Shown piece after piece: positions 17,645 to 26,554 of a DNA stretch of 64,000 nucleotides (the stretch's first letter is position 1; each line of letters opens with the position of its first letter). Position numbers and translations under genes: made by a program. Source of the DNA: Saccharothrix algeriensis. Its GTDB lineage: Bacteria > Actinomycetota > Actinomycetes > Mycobacteriales > Pseudonocardiaceae. Under the pieces are notes generated by a model. The model was not told where the DNA came from. It did no database searches and worked only from the letters and a program-made list of their open reading frames with translations. The stretch spans positions 5,924,001 through 5,988,000 of the forward strand of contig NZ_JAFBCL010000001.1 of the NCBI RefSeq assembly GCF_016907655.1, in the 5' to 3' direction.

Positions 17645-18162
17645 GGTACCCAGCCCGGCAACCGGTACGACCGGGACTGCATCATCCAGGGCGACGCCTT
17701 CCGGGCGAACCCGATCCGGTTGAACGGTGACCGACCATGACCATGATCGACCGGCGCAGCCGCGTCGTGGAAGCCTCCCGCGGGTGCTTCCTGTTCCAGG
17801 CCGACGAGTTGCCGCAACAGGGGGAGCGGGCCGAGTACGGCTTCCTCCTGGTGGACTCGGGTTGGGGGCAGCTCGAACTGCTCACCGACGACGAGGACGG
17901 TCTCGTGGACCTCACCGTCGAGGTTCACGATGAGCCTCCGCCCGCCTCGCCGGAGACCTGGCAGGAGTCGGTCACCGCGGTCGTGCGCTGGGAACGCGTG
18001 ACGACGGCGCGGATCCGGCAGCTCGACGTCGACCTGGCCGAGGAGTGGGAGGTCGTGCTCCCGGCGCCGCACTTCGTCTTCCGCGCCCACCGCCTCCCGG
18101 ACGGCGAGCGGGAGCGGTGGCTGCTGCGCCTGTGGCCGGCGACCGACTGGACGCAGGCGTAT
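17645..18162. repeat. Duplicated segment, copy 1 (upstream remnant plus small gene)
   Basis: From a shared GGTACCC at 17645 through the small gene at 17737 this segment aligns with 23204-23722. The homology includes ~90 bases upstream of the gene and continues a few bases past the stop of copy 2. Indels are few. Confidence 0.8.
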
Positions 18163-18189
18163 TCGAGCGCTGCGTGGCCGGCGACGTGA
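17737..18189 (+). CDS. Small conserved protein of unknown function (duplicate copy 1)
   Basis: 150 residues starting MTMIDRRSRVVEASRG, soluble and acidic, with no membrane segment. The composition (alternating hydrophobics, LVDLTVEVH, EWEVVLPAPHF, RWLLRLWPAT) suggests a mainly beta fold. A near-identical paralog lies at 23294-23710. Copy 2 stops right after LWPATG; here the matching codon is TGG, so translation runs on for about 13 extra residues, which looks like loss of the ancestral stop. The ATGA at the start overlaps the end of a short upstream frame that is also conserved in copy 2, suggesting former coupling to an upstream gene. It lies 120 bases from a divergent NACHT gene. I do not recognise the family. 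Confidence 0.75.
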   Translation: MTMIDRRSRVVEASRGCFLFQADELPQQGERAEYGFLLVDSGWGQLELLTDDEDGLVDLTVEVHDEPPPASPETWQESVTAVVRWERVTTARIRQLDVDLAEEWEVVLPAPHFVFRAHRLPDGERERWLLRLWPATDWTQAYSSAAWPAT

Positions 18190-18853
18190 CCGGCGCGGGC
18201 ACGACCGCCGGCGCCTGCGGGAACGCCTGACGAGCGCGGAGCGAGACTGCGGCCCACCGCGTTCAGCGGCTCGGGCGCTCCCGCCGGCCGTGATCACCCG
18301 ATCCGGCGGAGTCCCGGGATCGCAGGCAGCACACCGCGAGCACCGCCGGCCCGGCCACGACGTACCAGCGGTGGTCGATGAGGACTTGTTCGGTCCCGGC
18401 CGGCGGGTTGTCGGCGACGCCGATGCGCTCGAACGCCCAACCGGCAGCGGCCACCAGGGGCGCGACCGCACCGCGTGCGGCACCGCCACCCCCGCCGGCG
18501 CGGCGATGAGCGCCTCCACGGGCGCGCCCGGCAGGGACACCCACCCGAGCGCCGACGCGGGTCGATTCCGCGAGCACCGAGGAGGACCTGGTCGCACTGG
18601 TGCAGGGCGCCACCCCCACCTTCTCCGGGCTCGACACCTGACCACCGACCGGCGCGGGCACCGCGTGGTCGTGAAAGCCCGGGCTGTCGGGGTGAAGCCC
18701 GGCTCCACGCGCGCCCCTGCGAAGTGCCCGACACCGGCAGTCCCGCCTACGACGCGGACCGGTCCGGAACACCCCCCGCGTGCGCGGAGGCGGTCACGAC
18801 GGGTGCACCGGCGAACCTCGGCCATCTCCGGTGGTGGGCCCCGGACGTGCGGG
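18190..18853. other. 664-base gap with degenerate coding-like segments
   Basis: No intact gene is convincing here. Two short stretches have strong GC3 coding signal in different frames: a minus-strand tail ending at 18263, and a plus-strand tail of about 26 codons (VDSASTEEDLVALVQGATP…) that ends with TGA near 18641. Neither has a plausible start. They look like remnants of truncated genes. Confidence 0.45.
18263..18538 (-). pseudogene. Possible truncated or frameshifted membrane-protein remnant
   Basis: In the minus frame stopping at 18263, the last ~60 codons have near-uniform G/C third positions and encode a hydrophobic C-terminal helix (HRWYVVAGPAVLAVCC) with a basic tail. Upstream the coding signal appears to shift to another frame (GWVSLPGAPVEALIAAPAG), as after a frameshift, and no ribosome site or start is evident. 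The family is unknown and the extent is approximate. Confidence 0.3.
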
Positions 18854-20623
18854 TCAGGGGTGCAGCCCTCGCGCGTACTCGGCGATGAACCCGTCGGGGG
18901 CCTCGAAGGGCGTGCCGAGCATCCCGTCCGGGATGCCGAAGGCGTCGATCAGGGCCGGCCAGTGGCCTGCCAGGCGGTCGTGCAGCCGGTCGACCACCGC
19001 GGGCAACGGCCGGCGCAGCGCCGGGAACGGCCCGTCCGGCAGCAGTTCGGCGCCGTGGGCCCGGCACTCGCGGACCGCCAGCAGGGTCGCCAGGTCGCGC
19101 GTGCGGTCCAGGCCGTGCCCGGCCAGCGTCCGGGCGGCCCGGTGGGGCACCTGCGCCTCGGCCGCGGCCAAGGCGGCCCGCCACGTCCGGTCCCGGTGCT
19201 GCTGCGCGTCGCCGGCGTCGCCCGCGCGCAGTTCGAGCGCCCGGTGGCGCAGGAACGACTCGCGCGCGGCCATCCACCGCAGCCAGGCGTCGGGTGTGTC
19301 CACGTCGCAGGGGGGCGCGCTGCCCCCCGGCCCGGTCCAGTCGTCCGCCTGCAGGTCCAGCTGCCGGTGGGCGGCCTGCAGCGCGATCACGTGGCTGTCG
19401 CCCTCGGCGGTGGCGGCGGCGTCCCGCAGCGCCCGGTACTCGACGATCCTGTTGTGGGTGAACACGCCCTGCGCGCCGAGCCGGTCGCGCACCTCGTGGC
19501 AGACCCGCGCCGCCACCGCGGTGGCGTAGTTCTTGGTCAGCGCGACCAGGTCGGTGATCGACGCGCCCTGCTCGTCGGCGGCCCGCCCGAACGCCGCGGT
19601 GGCGGTCCGCACGGCCGCGGTGGCGGCGTAGGTCTCCGCCACCGCGTCCAGCAGGCCGCTGCGGTGCTCGGGGAGCGCGGACAGCGCCAGGCGCGCCCCG
19701 CCCGCGCCGGCGACGTCGCGCTGGGCGGCGTGGCGGGCGGCGATCCACAGCGCGGCGCGGGAGACCGAGGCGGCCATCGCCGCCAGGCACAGCCGCCCCC
19801 ACCGGACCCGGCCGATGGCCCGCCAGACGCGGCTGTCGGCGGGCAGCGGGGAGACCAGCCGCCCGCCCTCGTCGACGGCCGTGCCGGCGTGCGACAGCAG
19901 GCAACCCCGGCCGACCCGCACGCCGTCGAAGCGGGTCAGCGCGGTTTCCAGGCCGAGGCCGGGTTGCTCGGGCAGCCGGCGGACGGTGACGCCGGGCCGC
20001 ACGGCCCCGTCGGCGTCGACCAGGCGGACCAGGAACAGGTAGGGGCCGTGGTCGGCGCCGTCCAGCAGCAGTCGCGCCAGCACCAGGCCGACCCGGGCCA
20101 CCCCCGGCAGGGGCGGCTGCGCGGTCGAGGACATGAACTTGACCGCACCCGCCGTCGGGGTCCGCAGCACGAACCCGTCCGTCGACCGGTCGAACTCCGC
20201 GACCGTTTCGAGGTGGGGCAGGTCGCTGCCGTGCCCCAGCTCGGTCAGGGCGTAGGCGCCGGCGGTCCGCCCGGCCAGGATTTCCCGGATCACCTCCTCC
20301 ACCTCGCCGCCGCGCGGGCGGTGGTCGAGCAGCGTGCCCAGCACCAGGTTGAGCTGCACCGTCAGCAGGGCGCCCAGGTGCGGGTCGACGGTGACCGCCC
20401 ACTCGTGCAGGTGCACGAGCTGGTCGAGGTCGGTCGCGACCTCGGTGACGGGCAGCTCGCGCAGCAGCAGGGCGTACCGCTCGTGCGCCCGCCGCCGGGG
20501 GTCCGGGACGGCCTCGCGCCAGTCCTGCCGGAAGGCCGGGTCCAGGAACAGGTCCCGGTAGCGGCGGGCGGTAGGCCGGTCCCCGAACAGGACCGGGTCG
20601 AGCTCACCGGCGTTCGTGGCCAT
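18854..20623 (-). CDS. Acyl-CoA dehydrogenase/oxidase-like flavoprotein
   Basis: 589 residues from the ATG at 20623. It shows acyl-CoA oxidase architecture: an N-terminal helical part, the FAD/substrate segment AYALTELGHGSD (~130) typical of the family's (A/Y)xTExxxGSD motif, a beta-domain with VKFMSS, and a C-terminal helical part with LVALTKNYATAVAARVCHEVRDRLGAQGVF, the usual QxxGGxG-like region in variant form. It would oxidise an acyl-CoA thioester at the alpha-beta bond using FAD. Its substrate is unknown. It is monocistronic and divergent from the haloperoxidase-like gene. GGTGGG precedes the start. Confidence 0.82.
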   Translation of the reverse strand: MATNAGELDPVLFGDRPTARRYRDLFLDPAFRQDWREAVPDPRRRAHERYALLLRELPVTEVATDLDQLVHLHEWAVTVDPHLGALLTVQLNLVLGTLLDHRPRGGEVEEVIREILAGRTAGAYALTELGHGSDLPHLETVAEFDRSTDGFVLRTPTAGAVKFMSSTAQPPLPGVARVGLVLARLLLDGADHGPYLFLVRLVDADGAVRPGVTVRRLPEQPGLGLETALTRFDGVRVGRGCLLSHAGTAVDEGGRLVSPLPADSRVWRAIGRVRWGRLCLAAMAASVSRAALWIAARHAAQRDVAGAGGARLALSALPEHRSGLLDAVAETYAATAAVRTATAAFGRAADEQGASITDLVALTKNYATAVAARVCHEVRDRLGAQGVFTHNRIVEYRALRDAAATAEGDSHVIALQAAHRQLDLQADDWTGPGGSAPPCDVDTPDAWLRWMAARESFLRHRALELRAGDAGDAQQHRDRTWRAALAAAEAQVPHRAARTLAGHGLDRTRDLATLLAVRECRAHGAELLPDGPFPALRRPLPAVVDRLHDRLAGHWPALIDAFGIPDGMLGTPFEAPDGFIAEYARGLHP

Positions 20624-20800
20624 CCACCCACCCAAACAGCCGCCCTGCGCCGCGGGAAGACGCCGGACGAGTGGCGACGCGCCGGCCGGACCCCCGACAC
20701 CTGGCCGACCCGGGCGGGCACGCACCCACCACCGGGTCGACCCCGTGCCGGTGTGCGACTTGCCCGGGAATCACGGGCGGCACACCTGTGCTCTCGTTTC

Positions 20801-20831
20801 TCGACCGCGAAAACACGTCCTAGTCTATAGT
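20801..20831 (+). promoter_or_regulatory. Candidate promoter upstream of the haloperoxidase-like gene
   Basis: A good -10 (TATAGT at 20826-20831) lies in a locally AT-rich spot, with a weak -35 (TCGACC at 20801-20806) at a long 19-base spacing. If used, it gives a ~250-base 5' leader before the start at 21089. Confidence 0.35.
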
Positions 20832-21088
20832 GGACAGTGAGCGGGTTCGGCGTCGGGAAACACTGTCTATTAAGGACTATGAGGTACCCGGCAACGCGGC
20901 CACTTCTCCGTTGGAATGCCGGTACCGGCAGGTGTCGGGGGCTGCTCTCACGCCCATGGGCACGACAGCGCCGAAGCGCCCGTTCGGAGTCTTGCCGGTG
21001 GGTGTTCGGTCGGCAACGGTGGGTGTTGACTGCTTCTGGGTCGTGTGGTGTCGGGGCACGCGCTGGCCTTGTTCGGAGGTCGTCGACG

Positions 21089-23098
21089 ATGCGTCGCGCC
21101 GTGGTGCTGTTGTCCTGCCTTGCCCTGGCGACGTGGCCGGGGGTGCCGACCGTCGCCGCGGGGAGCGTGGTCCCGCGGGATGTGGCGGTGTCGGGCACCG
21201 ACCACGTGTTGTTCTGGAACCAGGTCCTCCTCGACGTCTTCCGGAGCCGGACGGGCGGGAGCGCGTCGCCGACCCGGTTGTCCAGGGCGGCGGCGATGGT
21301 GCACGGCGCCGGCTACGACGGGGCGAACTCGGCGCGGTGCGCGACTGCGAGTGGCTGCCTGGGGCAGCCGTACCTGACCCGGGTCCCGGTGCCGGCCGGC
21401 ACGGCCCCGGATCCGAGCAGCGCCGTCGACCACGCCGCCCACCGGGTCCTCACCAGCCTCTACCCGGGCAGTCCGGTCGACTTCGACGCGAAGCTGGCCG
21501 AGGCTCAGGCGACCATCCCGGGCAGCGTCACCCGGGAGCAGCGGGACCAGGGCGCCGCGATCGGTGACAGGGCCGCGCAGGTGATGATCGTGACCCGGGC
21601 GAACGACCGCTCGGACGACATCACCGCCTACCCGCCGGGCGCCCGGCCGGGTGACTGGCGGCCGACCGGCTCCGGTGACGCGCTCGACCCGAACTGGGGG
21701 AGGGTGCGGCCGTTCACCATGGACACGCCGAACCACTTCCGCCCCTCGCACCCGATGGGGGCGCAGGACATCGGCGAGCTCCTCGCGTCCCCGACCTACC
21801 AGGCGCACCTGGCGGAGGTGCGCGACGTCGGCCGGATGGGCTCGACCTCGCGCAGCGCCGACAAGACGCAGGCGGCGCACTTCTGGGCCAATGACCTCGA
21901 CGGCACCTACAAGCCGCCGGGGCAGCTGCTGGAGCACACCGCGATCATCGCGCGGCTCCTGCCGGGGCAGGACCAGTTCGACAACGCCAAGCTGTTCGCG
22001 TGGATGTCACTCGCCCTCGCCGACGCCGCGATCGCCGCGTGGGACGCCAAGTACCGGACCGACATCGACCTGTGGCGCCCGGAAACCGCGATCCACCTGG
22101 ACCCGGTCGCCCCGGACCCGGGCTGGCGGCCCGAGTCGCGCCGTACCGACGGCACGCCCTCCTCACCGCCGTTCCCGGCGTTCATCTCCGGGCACGCGGC
22201 CTTCGCCGGGGCCTGGGCCGGGGTCATGAAGCGCTACGTCGGCACCGACGACTTCGCCTGGACCGCGACCACGGAGGACCCGTTCTCCCAGGGGGTCACC
22301 CGCTCGTTCGGCACGTTCAGCGACGCGGCCCGGGAGAACCAGCTCTCCCGGGTCTGGCTGGGGGTCCACTACCGGTTCGACGGCGAGTACTCGCTGGTCA
22401 CCGGGGACAGGATCGCCGAATGGGCGACCGGGAACCTCCTCGGCGCCGACGCGGTGCTCGGCCTCGACTCGTTCGCGCGCTCGGTCACCGACGGGTTCGG
22501 CACGGCCGAAGCCGGCGGTGACTGGTGGGTCGGCGACCCGGCCGCCGACTACGCCGTGCGCGGCGGCGCGGGCCGGATCACCCTGCCCGCCGCGGGCGCG
22601 GGCCGCAGCGCGCAGCTGAACCGGATCCGCTCGACCGACACCGACCTCACCGTCAAGATCAGCACCGACAAGACCGCCACCGGCAACGGCGTCTACGTCA
22701 CGGCGGTGGGCCGGAGGGTCGCCGACGCCGGCACTTACCGGGCGACAGCCGTCCTGCGCCCCGACGGGAGCGTCCGGCTCGGGCTCCGCCGCACCGACGC
22801 CGCCGGGGCGGAGACGGCGCTCACGACCGACCAGCCGATCAGCGGGCTGACCCACCAGCCGGGTGGCGTGCTGCGGTTCAGGCTCCAGGTCACCGGCACG
22901 GCGCCCACCACCCTGCGCGCCAAGGTGTGGGCCGACGGCGCCGCCGAACCCGGCTGGCAGGCCACCGCGACCGACCCGACCGGCGCGCTCCAGGGCGCCG
23001 GGAGCGCCGGTCTGCTGGCCTACCTGTCCGCCTCGGTCACCAACGCCCCGGTGACCGTCACCGCCGACGACGTCGCCATCTTCCGCGTGGCCGGGTGA
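21089..23098 (+). CDS. Secreted vanadium-dependent haloperoxidase / PAP2-like protein with C-terminal beta domain
   Basis: 669 residues from the ATG at 21089, preceded by GGAGG nine bases upstream. It opens with a signal peptide (MRRAVVLLSCLALATWPG…). The vanadate/phosphate-binding triad of the PAP2/VHPO superfamily is visible: K/R in KYRTDIDLWRPET (~320), the histidine in FPAFISGHAAFAG (~365), and R…H in RVWLGVHYRFDGEY (~425). Residues ~470-669 form an added beta-rich domain (DWWVGDPAADY, VKISTDKTATGNGVYV) like carbohydrate-binding or laminin-G-like folds seen on secreted actinobacterial enzymes. It acts outside the cell. Halide oxidation versus phosphatase activity cannot be decided from sequence. 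Confidence 0.85.
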   Translation: MRRAVVLLSCLALATWPGVPTVAAGSVVPRDVAVSGTDHVLFWNQVLLDVFRSRTGGSASPTRLSRAAAMVHGAGYDGANSARCATASGCLGQPYLTRVPVPAGTAPDPSSAVDHAAHRVLTSLYPGSPVDFDAKLAEAQATIPGSVTREQRDQGAAIGDRAAQVMIVTRANDRSDDITAYPPGARPGDWRPTGSGDALDPNWGRVRPFTMDTPNHFRPSHPMGAQDIGELLASPTYQAHLAEVRDVGRMGSTSRSADKTQAAHFWANDLDGTYKPPGQLLEHTAIIARLLPGQDQFDNAKLFAWMSLALADAAIAAWDAKYRTDIDLWRPETAIHLDPVAPDPGWRPESRRTDGTPSSPPFPAFISGHAAFAGAWAGVMKRYVGTDDFAWTATTEDPFSQGVTRSFGTFSDAARENQLSRVWLGVHYRFDGEYSLVTGDRIAEWATGNLLGADAVLGLDSFARSVTDGFGTAEAGGDWWVGDPAADYAVRGGAGRITLPAAGAGRSAQLNRIRSTDTDLTVKISTDKTATGNGVYVTAVGRRVADAGTYRATAVLRPDGSVRLGLRRTDAAGAETALTTDQPISGLTHQPGGVLRFRLQVTGTAPTTLRAKVWADGAAEPGWQATATDPTGALQGAGSAGLLAYLSASVTNAPVTVTADDVAIFRVAG

Positions 23099-23203
23099 GG
23101 GCGGAGACCACGTGGGTGGCCGGGGCCCGCTCCCCGGCGCCCGAGCTGTTGCGCCGGGCGGGGCAGCCCGGCGCCACCGGGCGGTGACACCCACCGCGAA
23201 GGC

Positions 23204-23722
23204 GGTACCCGACTCGACTGCTGGTACGACTGGGACCGCATCGTCCAAGACGACGTTTTCCCGATGAGCCCAACGGACTGAGCGGTGACCACCATGACTC
23301 TGATCGACCGGCGCAGCCGCGTCGTGGAAGCCTCCCGCGGGTGCTTCCTCTTCGAAGCCGACGAGTTGCCGCAACAGGGGGAGCGGGCGGAGTACGGCTT
23401 CTTCCTCATCGACCCGGGCTCGGGTCAGCTCGAGATGCTCACCCACCGCGAGGTCGGCCCGGTGGACCTCACCGTCGAGGTCCACGGCGCACCGCCGCCC
23501 GCACCGTCGGATACCTGGCAGGAGTCGGTCACCACAACCGTGCGCTGGGAGCGCGTGGCGACGGCGCGGATCAGCCAGCTCGACATCGACATGGCCGAGG
23601 AGTGGGAGGTCGTGCTCCCGGCACCGCACTTCGTCCTTCAGGCCCACCGCCGCGTGAACGGCGAGCAGGAGGAGCGGTGGCTGCTGCGCCTGTGGCCGGC
23701 GACCGGCTGAACGCGGGCCCGG
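23204..23722. repeat. Duplicated segment, copy 2
   Basis: Partner of 17645-18162 in direct orientation. Upstream of the gene the conserved frame reads …WYDWDRIVQDDVF…, matching RYDRDCIIQGDAF in copy 1, and ends in TGA just before the start codon. Confidence 0.8.
23294..23710 (+). CDS. Small conserved protein of unknown function (duplicate copy 2)
   Basis: 138 residues. The ATG at 23294 is chosen because it aligns with the start of copy 1 (a GTG nine bases earlier is possible). The protein is nearly the same as copy 1 from IDRRSRVVEASRG through LLRLWPAT; differences are scattered and mostly conservative, as expected for two selected copies rather than a decaying one. It has no signal peptide or helix. 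It follows the haloperoxidase-like gene after 195 bases and converges on the binding-protein receptor gene. Function unknown. Both copies lie within a few kilobases of a NACHT gene, so a partner or immunity-like role is possible but unproven. Confidence 0.75.
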   Translation: MTLIDRRSRVVEASRGCFLFEADELPQQGERAEYGFFLIDPGSGQLEMLTHREVGPVDLTVEVHGAPPPAPSDTWQESVTTTVRWERVATARISQLDIDMAEEWEVVLPAPHFVLQAHRRVNGEQEERWLLRLWPATG

Positions 23723-23821
23723 TGTCCACCCGGGGCTCCGCGCCGCGCTCGACCGCCGGGGCACCGGGGGAGGCCGGGGGGTTGTTCGACGGCTCCCGCC
23801 CCCGCGGCCCGGCCGCCTCGC

Positions 23822-26554
23822 TCAGCCGGAGGTCGGGACGCAGGACTGGTCGCAGGTCGCGCGAAGCGCGGGAGGGTCGCCCTGCAGGACGCGGAGGACC
23901 GAGATCCGCTTGTCGTGCGGCACCTGCCCGCCCCGGAAGTTGATCTTCCCGCTCTTGCCGTCCAGCACCGGCCGGCTGCTCGGGTCGGGGGCGGCGCCGG
24001 GGTTCACCGGGGGGCGGCCGATGTCGCTGATCGTCTTCCACAGGTCCCCGGACGACGGCCTGACGACGGGGAACAGCTCCTTCATGGCGTGCGCGTAGAG
24101 GTCGAGGGCGTCGTAGGCCAGCGTCGCCTGGCCGTCGACGAAGGAGCGCGGGTCGGCGTCGCACTCGGCCTCGAAGATCTGCTGCATCTTCCGGTAGATG
24201 TCCTCCTTCGCGTCGCAGTACTCGGCCCCGACCGCGAAGGACAGCACGTCGTACGTGACGCTCGGGTGCTTTTCGCGCAGGGCCGCGTCGGCGGCGTGCC
24301 GCATGACGTCGTCGCCGGCCAGCAGGGCCGGCTGCCCGGAGCACGTGCCGGCGATGCCGTCCAGGAGGTCGGAGAACTCGCCAGGGCGCCCCGCGTAGAC
24401 GACCAGCGTGTCCGCCGTGCGCTTGCAGAGCTCCTGCCCGATCGCGCGGGCGTCGGTGTGGTCCTTCGCGGTGGTGGGCCGGTAGACCAGGTCGGGCAGC
24501 ACCTCTCGCACCCTCCCCGTGCTCCCGTCGGTGAACCGGGTGCGGAGGCTCCGGGCGAGATCGGTGGAGTAGAGGTCGTTGTCGTCGGCTGAACGCACGA
24601 TCTGGACCTTGTCCCGGTCCGCGTACGCCGTGTCCGCGTACTCGGCGGCGACGAGGGCCTCCCGGTCGTTGTTCGGCGAGATCTGGAAGTACCTCGAGGA
24701 CGCCTCGGGGAACTCGTTCGCCGACAGCGTGGCGACCACGGTCGGCAGCCCCTGCCTGCCCAGCTTGACGATCGTCTCGCGGGTCGTCCGGCGGCTCTGC
24801 GCCAGGCCGAGCACGCCCACGATGGTCGGGTCGCGGCGCATCCAGGTCTTCAGGTGCTCGACCAGTTCGTCGCCGTGCTGCATGGTCCGGCCGGCGTTGC
24901 CCAGCAGCACCTTGATCAGCGGGTGCCCGTTGCCGTGGTCGTCCAGCAGCCGGGCCTGCATCGCGGCCACGCCCATGAGCCGGGCGGTGTTCGTGGCCAG
25001 CAACTCGGGCTGGCCGCTCATCGCCGACACGTACACGACCGTCGCGTACGGTCGGTTCGGGTTGTCCGCGTTGGCCTGTTCCACCTGCTCGTTCTGCAGG
25101 GCGATCCGGTCCTGCACGCGCATGAAGCGGTTCCTGAGCTCGCCGTTCCCGCTGTCGAGCAGGGGGATCGCCCTGCTGCTCACCCCGACGCAGTCGGCGG
25201 GGTCGAGCCTGGCCAGCGTCTCGAAGTTCGAATCCCCCGGCGACAGCCCGCAGTGCCGGTCGCGCTCCTCGGCGGCGGCCGTGATCCGCCAGTACCCGCT
25301 CGCCGCGACGGCGCCGAGCAGCAGCACGACCACCACCGCGAGGACCGGCGTGCGCGACCAGACCGGGGCCGGCCGCACGGTCAGCGTCGCCAGCGGCGGC
25401 ACCTCGCCGGGCTCGATCTCGACCGGCGGCACCCGCAGCGGCAGGAACCACGCCGTGGGTCGGCGCGCGCGGCTGTTCGTGGCGAGCTTGCGCGTCCAGG
25501 TCTCGTAGGCGCGCCCGGCGTTCTCCACCCACGCCGGGGCCCGCTCGTCGGCCGCCGCCGCGTCGGGCGGCACCTTCTCGCTGCCGCTGATGATGATCAG
25601 CGGGTCGAACGAGCCGGTGTCGTTGCGCACGTCGTTGATCAGCTTCAGCAGGGCGTAGCCGCCGTTGTCGCGGCGGATGCCGTCGAGCAGCACCACCGGG
25701 TAGACGGTGCGCCGGGCCGAGCGGACCCGCCACGGCGTCCGCCGGTACCCCCGGCGGACGTCCTCCAGGAACGCGTTGACCAGGAGCTTGGCGAGCTGCC
25801 CGGCGTCCTCGTGCGGCTCCGAGCCCCGGCCGGGCGCGAGCGTGCCGGTGAGCCGTTCGGCGAAGCCGAGGAACGTGCCGGGGTCGTGCGGCGCGAGGTA
25901 GGGCTGGCGCAGCAGCCACCGGTACTCCCGGCCCGGGACCAGACCGCGCAGCTTCGCCCGGAACAGGAAGGAGGGCAACAACTTCAGCGCCACGCGCGCC
26001 CACCACGGCACGGCGTCCGCGGCGGTGTCGAACGCTTCCCGGGGGATCAGGTCGTCCTCGCTGCGGCCCCGCAGGTCGCGCTCGCGCAGCCGGGTGAGCA
26101 GGCTCGCGGTCGACTCGTGCTCGCTGCCCCCGGCGGGCTGGTTCATCAACCAGTAGACGAGCCGGAAACGCGGGAACGCGTGCCGCCCGTAGCGCCCGTT
26201 GGCCGCGCCGGACAGGTCGCGGGCCACCTCCGCCAGCACCGCGCCCACCTCCGCGACCTGGTTCGGCGACGGGTTCTCCTCCTCGGCGTCGGGGAACTGG
26301 TGGTAGGCGTGCGGGATCCGGCCCGGGTAGGCGCCGCGCAGGTGCGCGCGCAGGACCTTGAGGAGCCCGGCCGACCCGTGCTCGCGGACCAGGCAGACCA
26401 GCGGGATGCCCCGGTCGTCGCCGGCGCGGGCGCCCGGCCGCCCGCCGGGCAGTTCGCCGAACCTGGGGCGCTCGGTCAGGTCCTGCACCAGCTTCAGGAG
26501 TTCGTCCATGACCTCGACGGACGACGACGGCTCGGCGGCGTGCATTTCGATCAC
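23822..26554 (-). CDS. Periplasmic-binding-protein-like receptor fused to a cytosolic domain
   Basis: 910 residues from a GTG with GGAGGAGA upstream (the ATG three codons later is the alternative). Residues 1-~390 are cytosolic, begin with MDELLKLVQDL and include PLVCLVREHGSAGLLKVLRAHLR, VVLLDGIRRDNGGYALLKLIND and PLIIISGSEKVPP; no clear P-loop is seen. One helix (TPVLAVVVVLLLGAVAA, ~405-425) follows. The outer ~480 residues resemble branched-chain amino-acid type I binding proteins (PTIVGVLGLAQSR…, YFQISPNNDREALVAAEYAD, TLVVYAGRPGEFSDLLDGI, TLAYDALDLYAHAM). This is a one-pass receptor design rather than a transporter subunit, as no permease is nearby. Ligand and output are unknown. Confidence 0.7.
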   Translation of the reverse strand: MIEMHAAEPSSSVEVMDELLKLVQDLTERPRFGELPGGRPGARAGDDRGIPLVCLVREHGSAGLLKVLRAHLRGAYPGRIPHAYHQFPDAEEENPSPNQVAEVGAVLAEVARDLSGAANGRYGRHAFPRFRLVYWLMNQPAGGSEHESTASLLTRLRERDLRGRSEDDLIPREAFDTAADAVPWWARVALKLLPSFLFRAKLRGLVPGREYRWLLRQPYLAPHDPGTFLGFAERLTGTLAPGRGSEPHEDAGQLAKLLVNAFLEDVRRGYRRTPWRVRSARRTVYPVVLLDGIRRDNGGYALLKLINDVRNDTGSFDPLIIISGSEKVPPDAAAADERAPAWVENAGRAYETWTRKLATNSRARRPTAWFLPLRVPPVEIEPGEVPPLATLTVRPAPVWSRTPVLAVVVVLLLGAVAASGYWRITAAAEERDRHCGLSPGDSNFETLARLDPADCVGVSSRAIPLLDSGNGELRNRFMRVQDRIALQNEQVEQANADNPNRPYATVVYVSAMSGQPELLATNTARLMGVAAMQARLLDDHGNGHPLIKVLLGNAGRTMQHGDELVEHLKTWMRRDPTIVGVLGLAQSRRTTRETIVKLGRQGLPTVVATLSANEFPEASSRYFQISPNNDREALVAAEYADTAYADRDKVQIVRSADDNDLYSTDLARSLRTRFTDGSTGRVREVLPDLVYRPTTAKDHTDARAIGQELCKRTADTLVVYAGRPGEFSDLLDGIAGTCSGQPALLAGDDVMRHAADAALREKHPSVTYDVLSFAVGAEYCDAKEDIYRKMQQIFEAECDADPRSFVDGQATLAYDALDLYAHAMKELFPVVRPSSGDLWKTISDIGRPPVNPGAAPDPSSRPVLDGKSGKINFRGGQVPHDKRISVLRVLQGDPPALRATCDQSCVPTSG

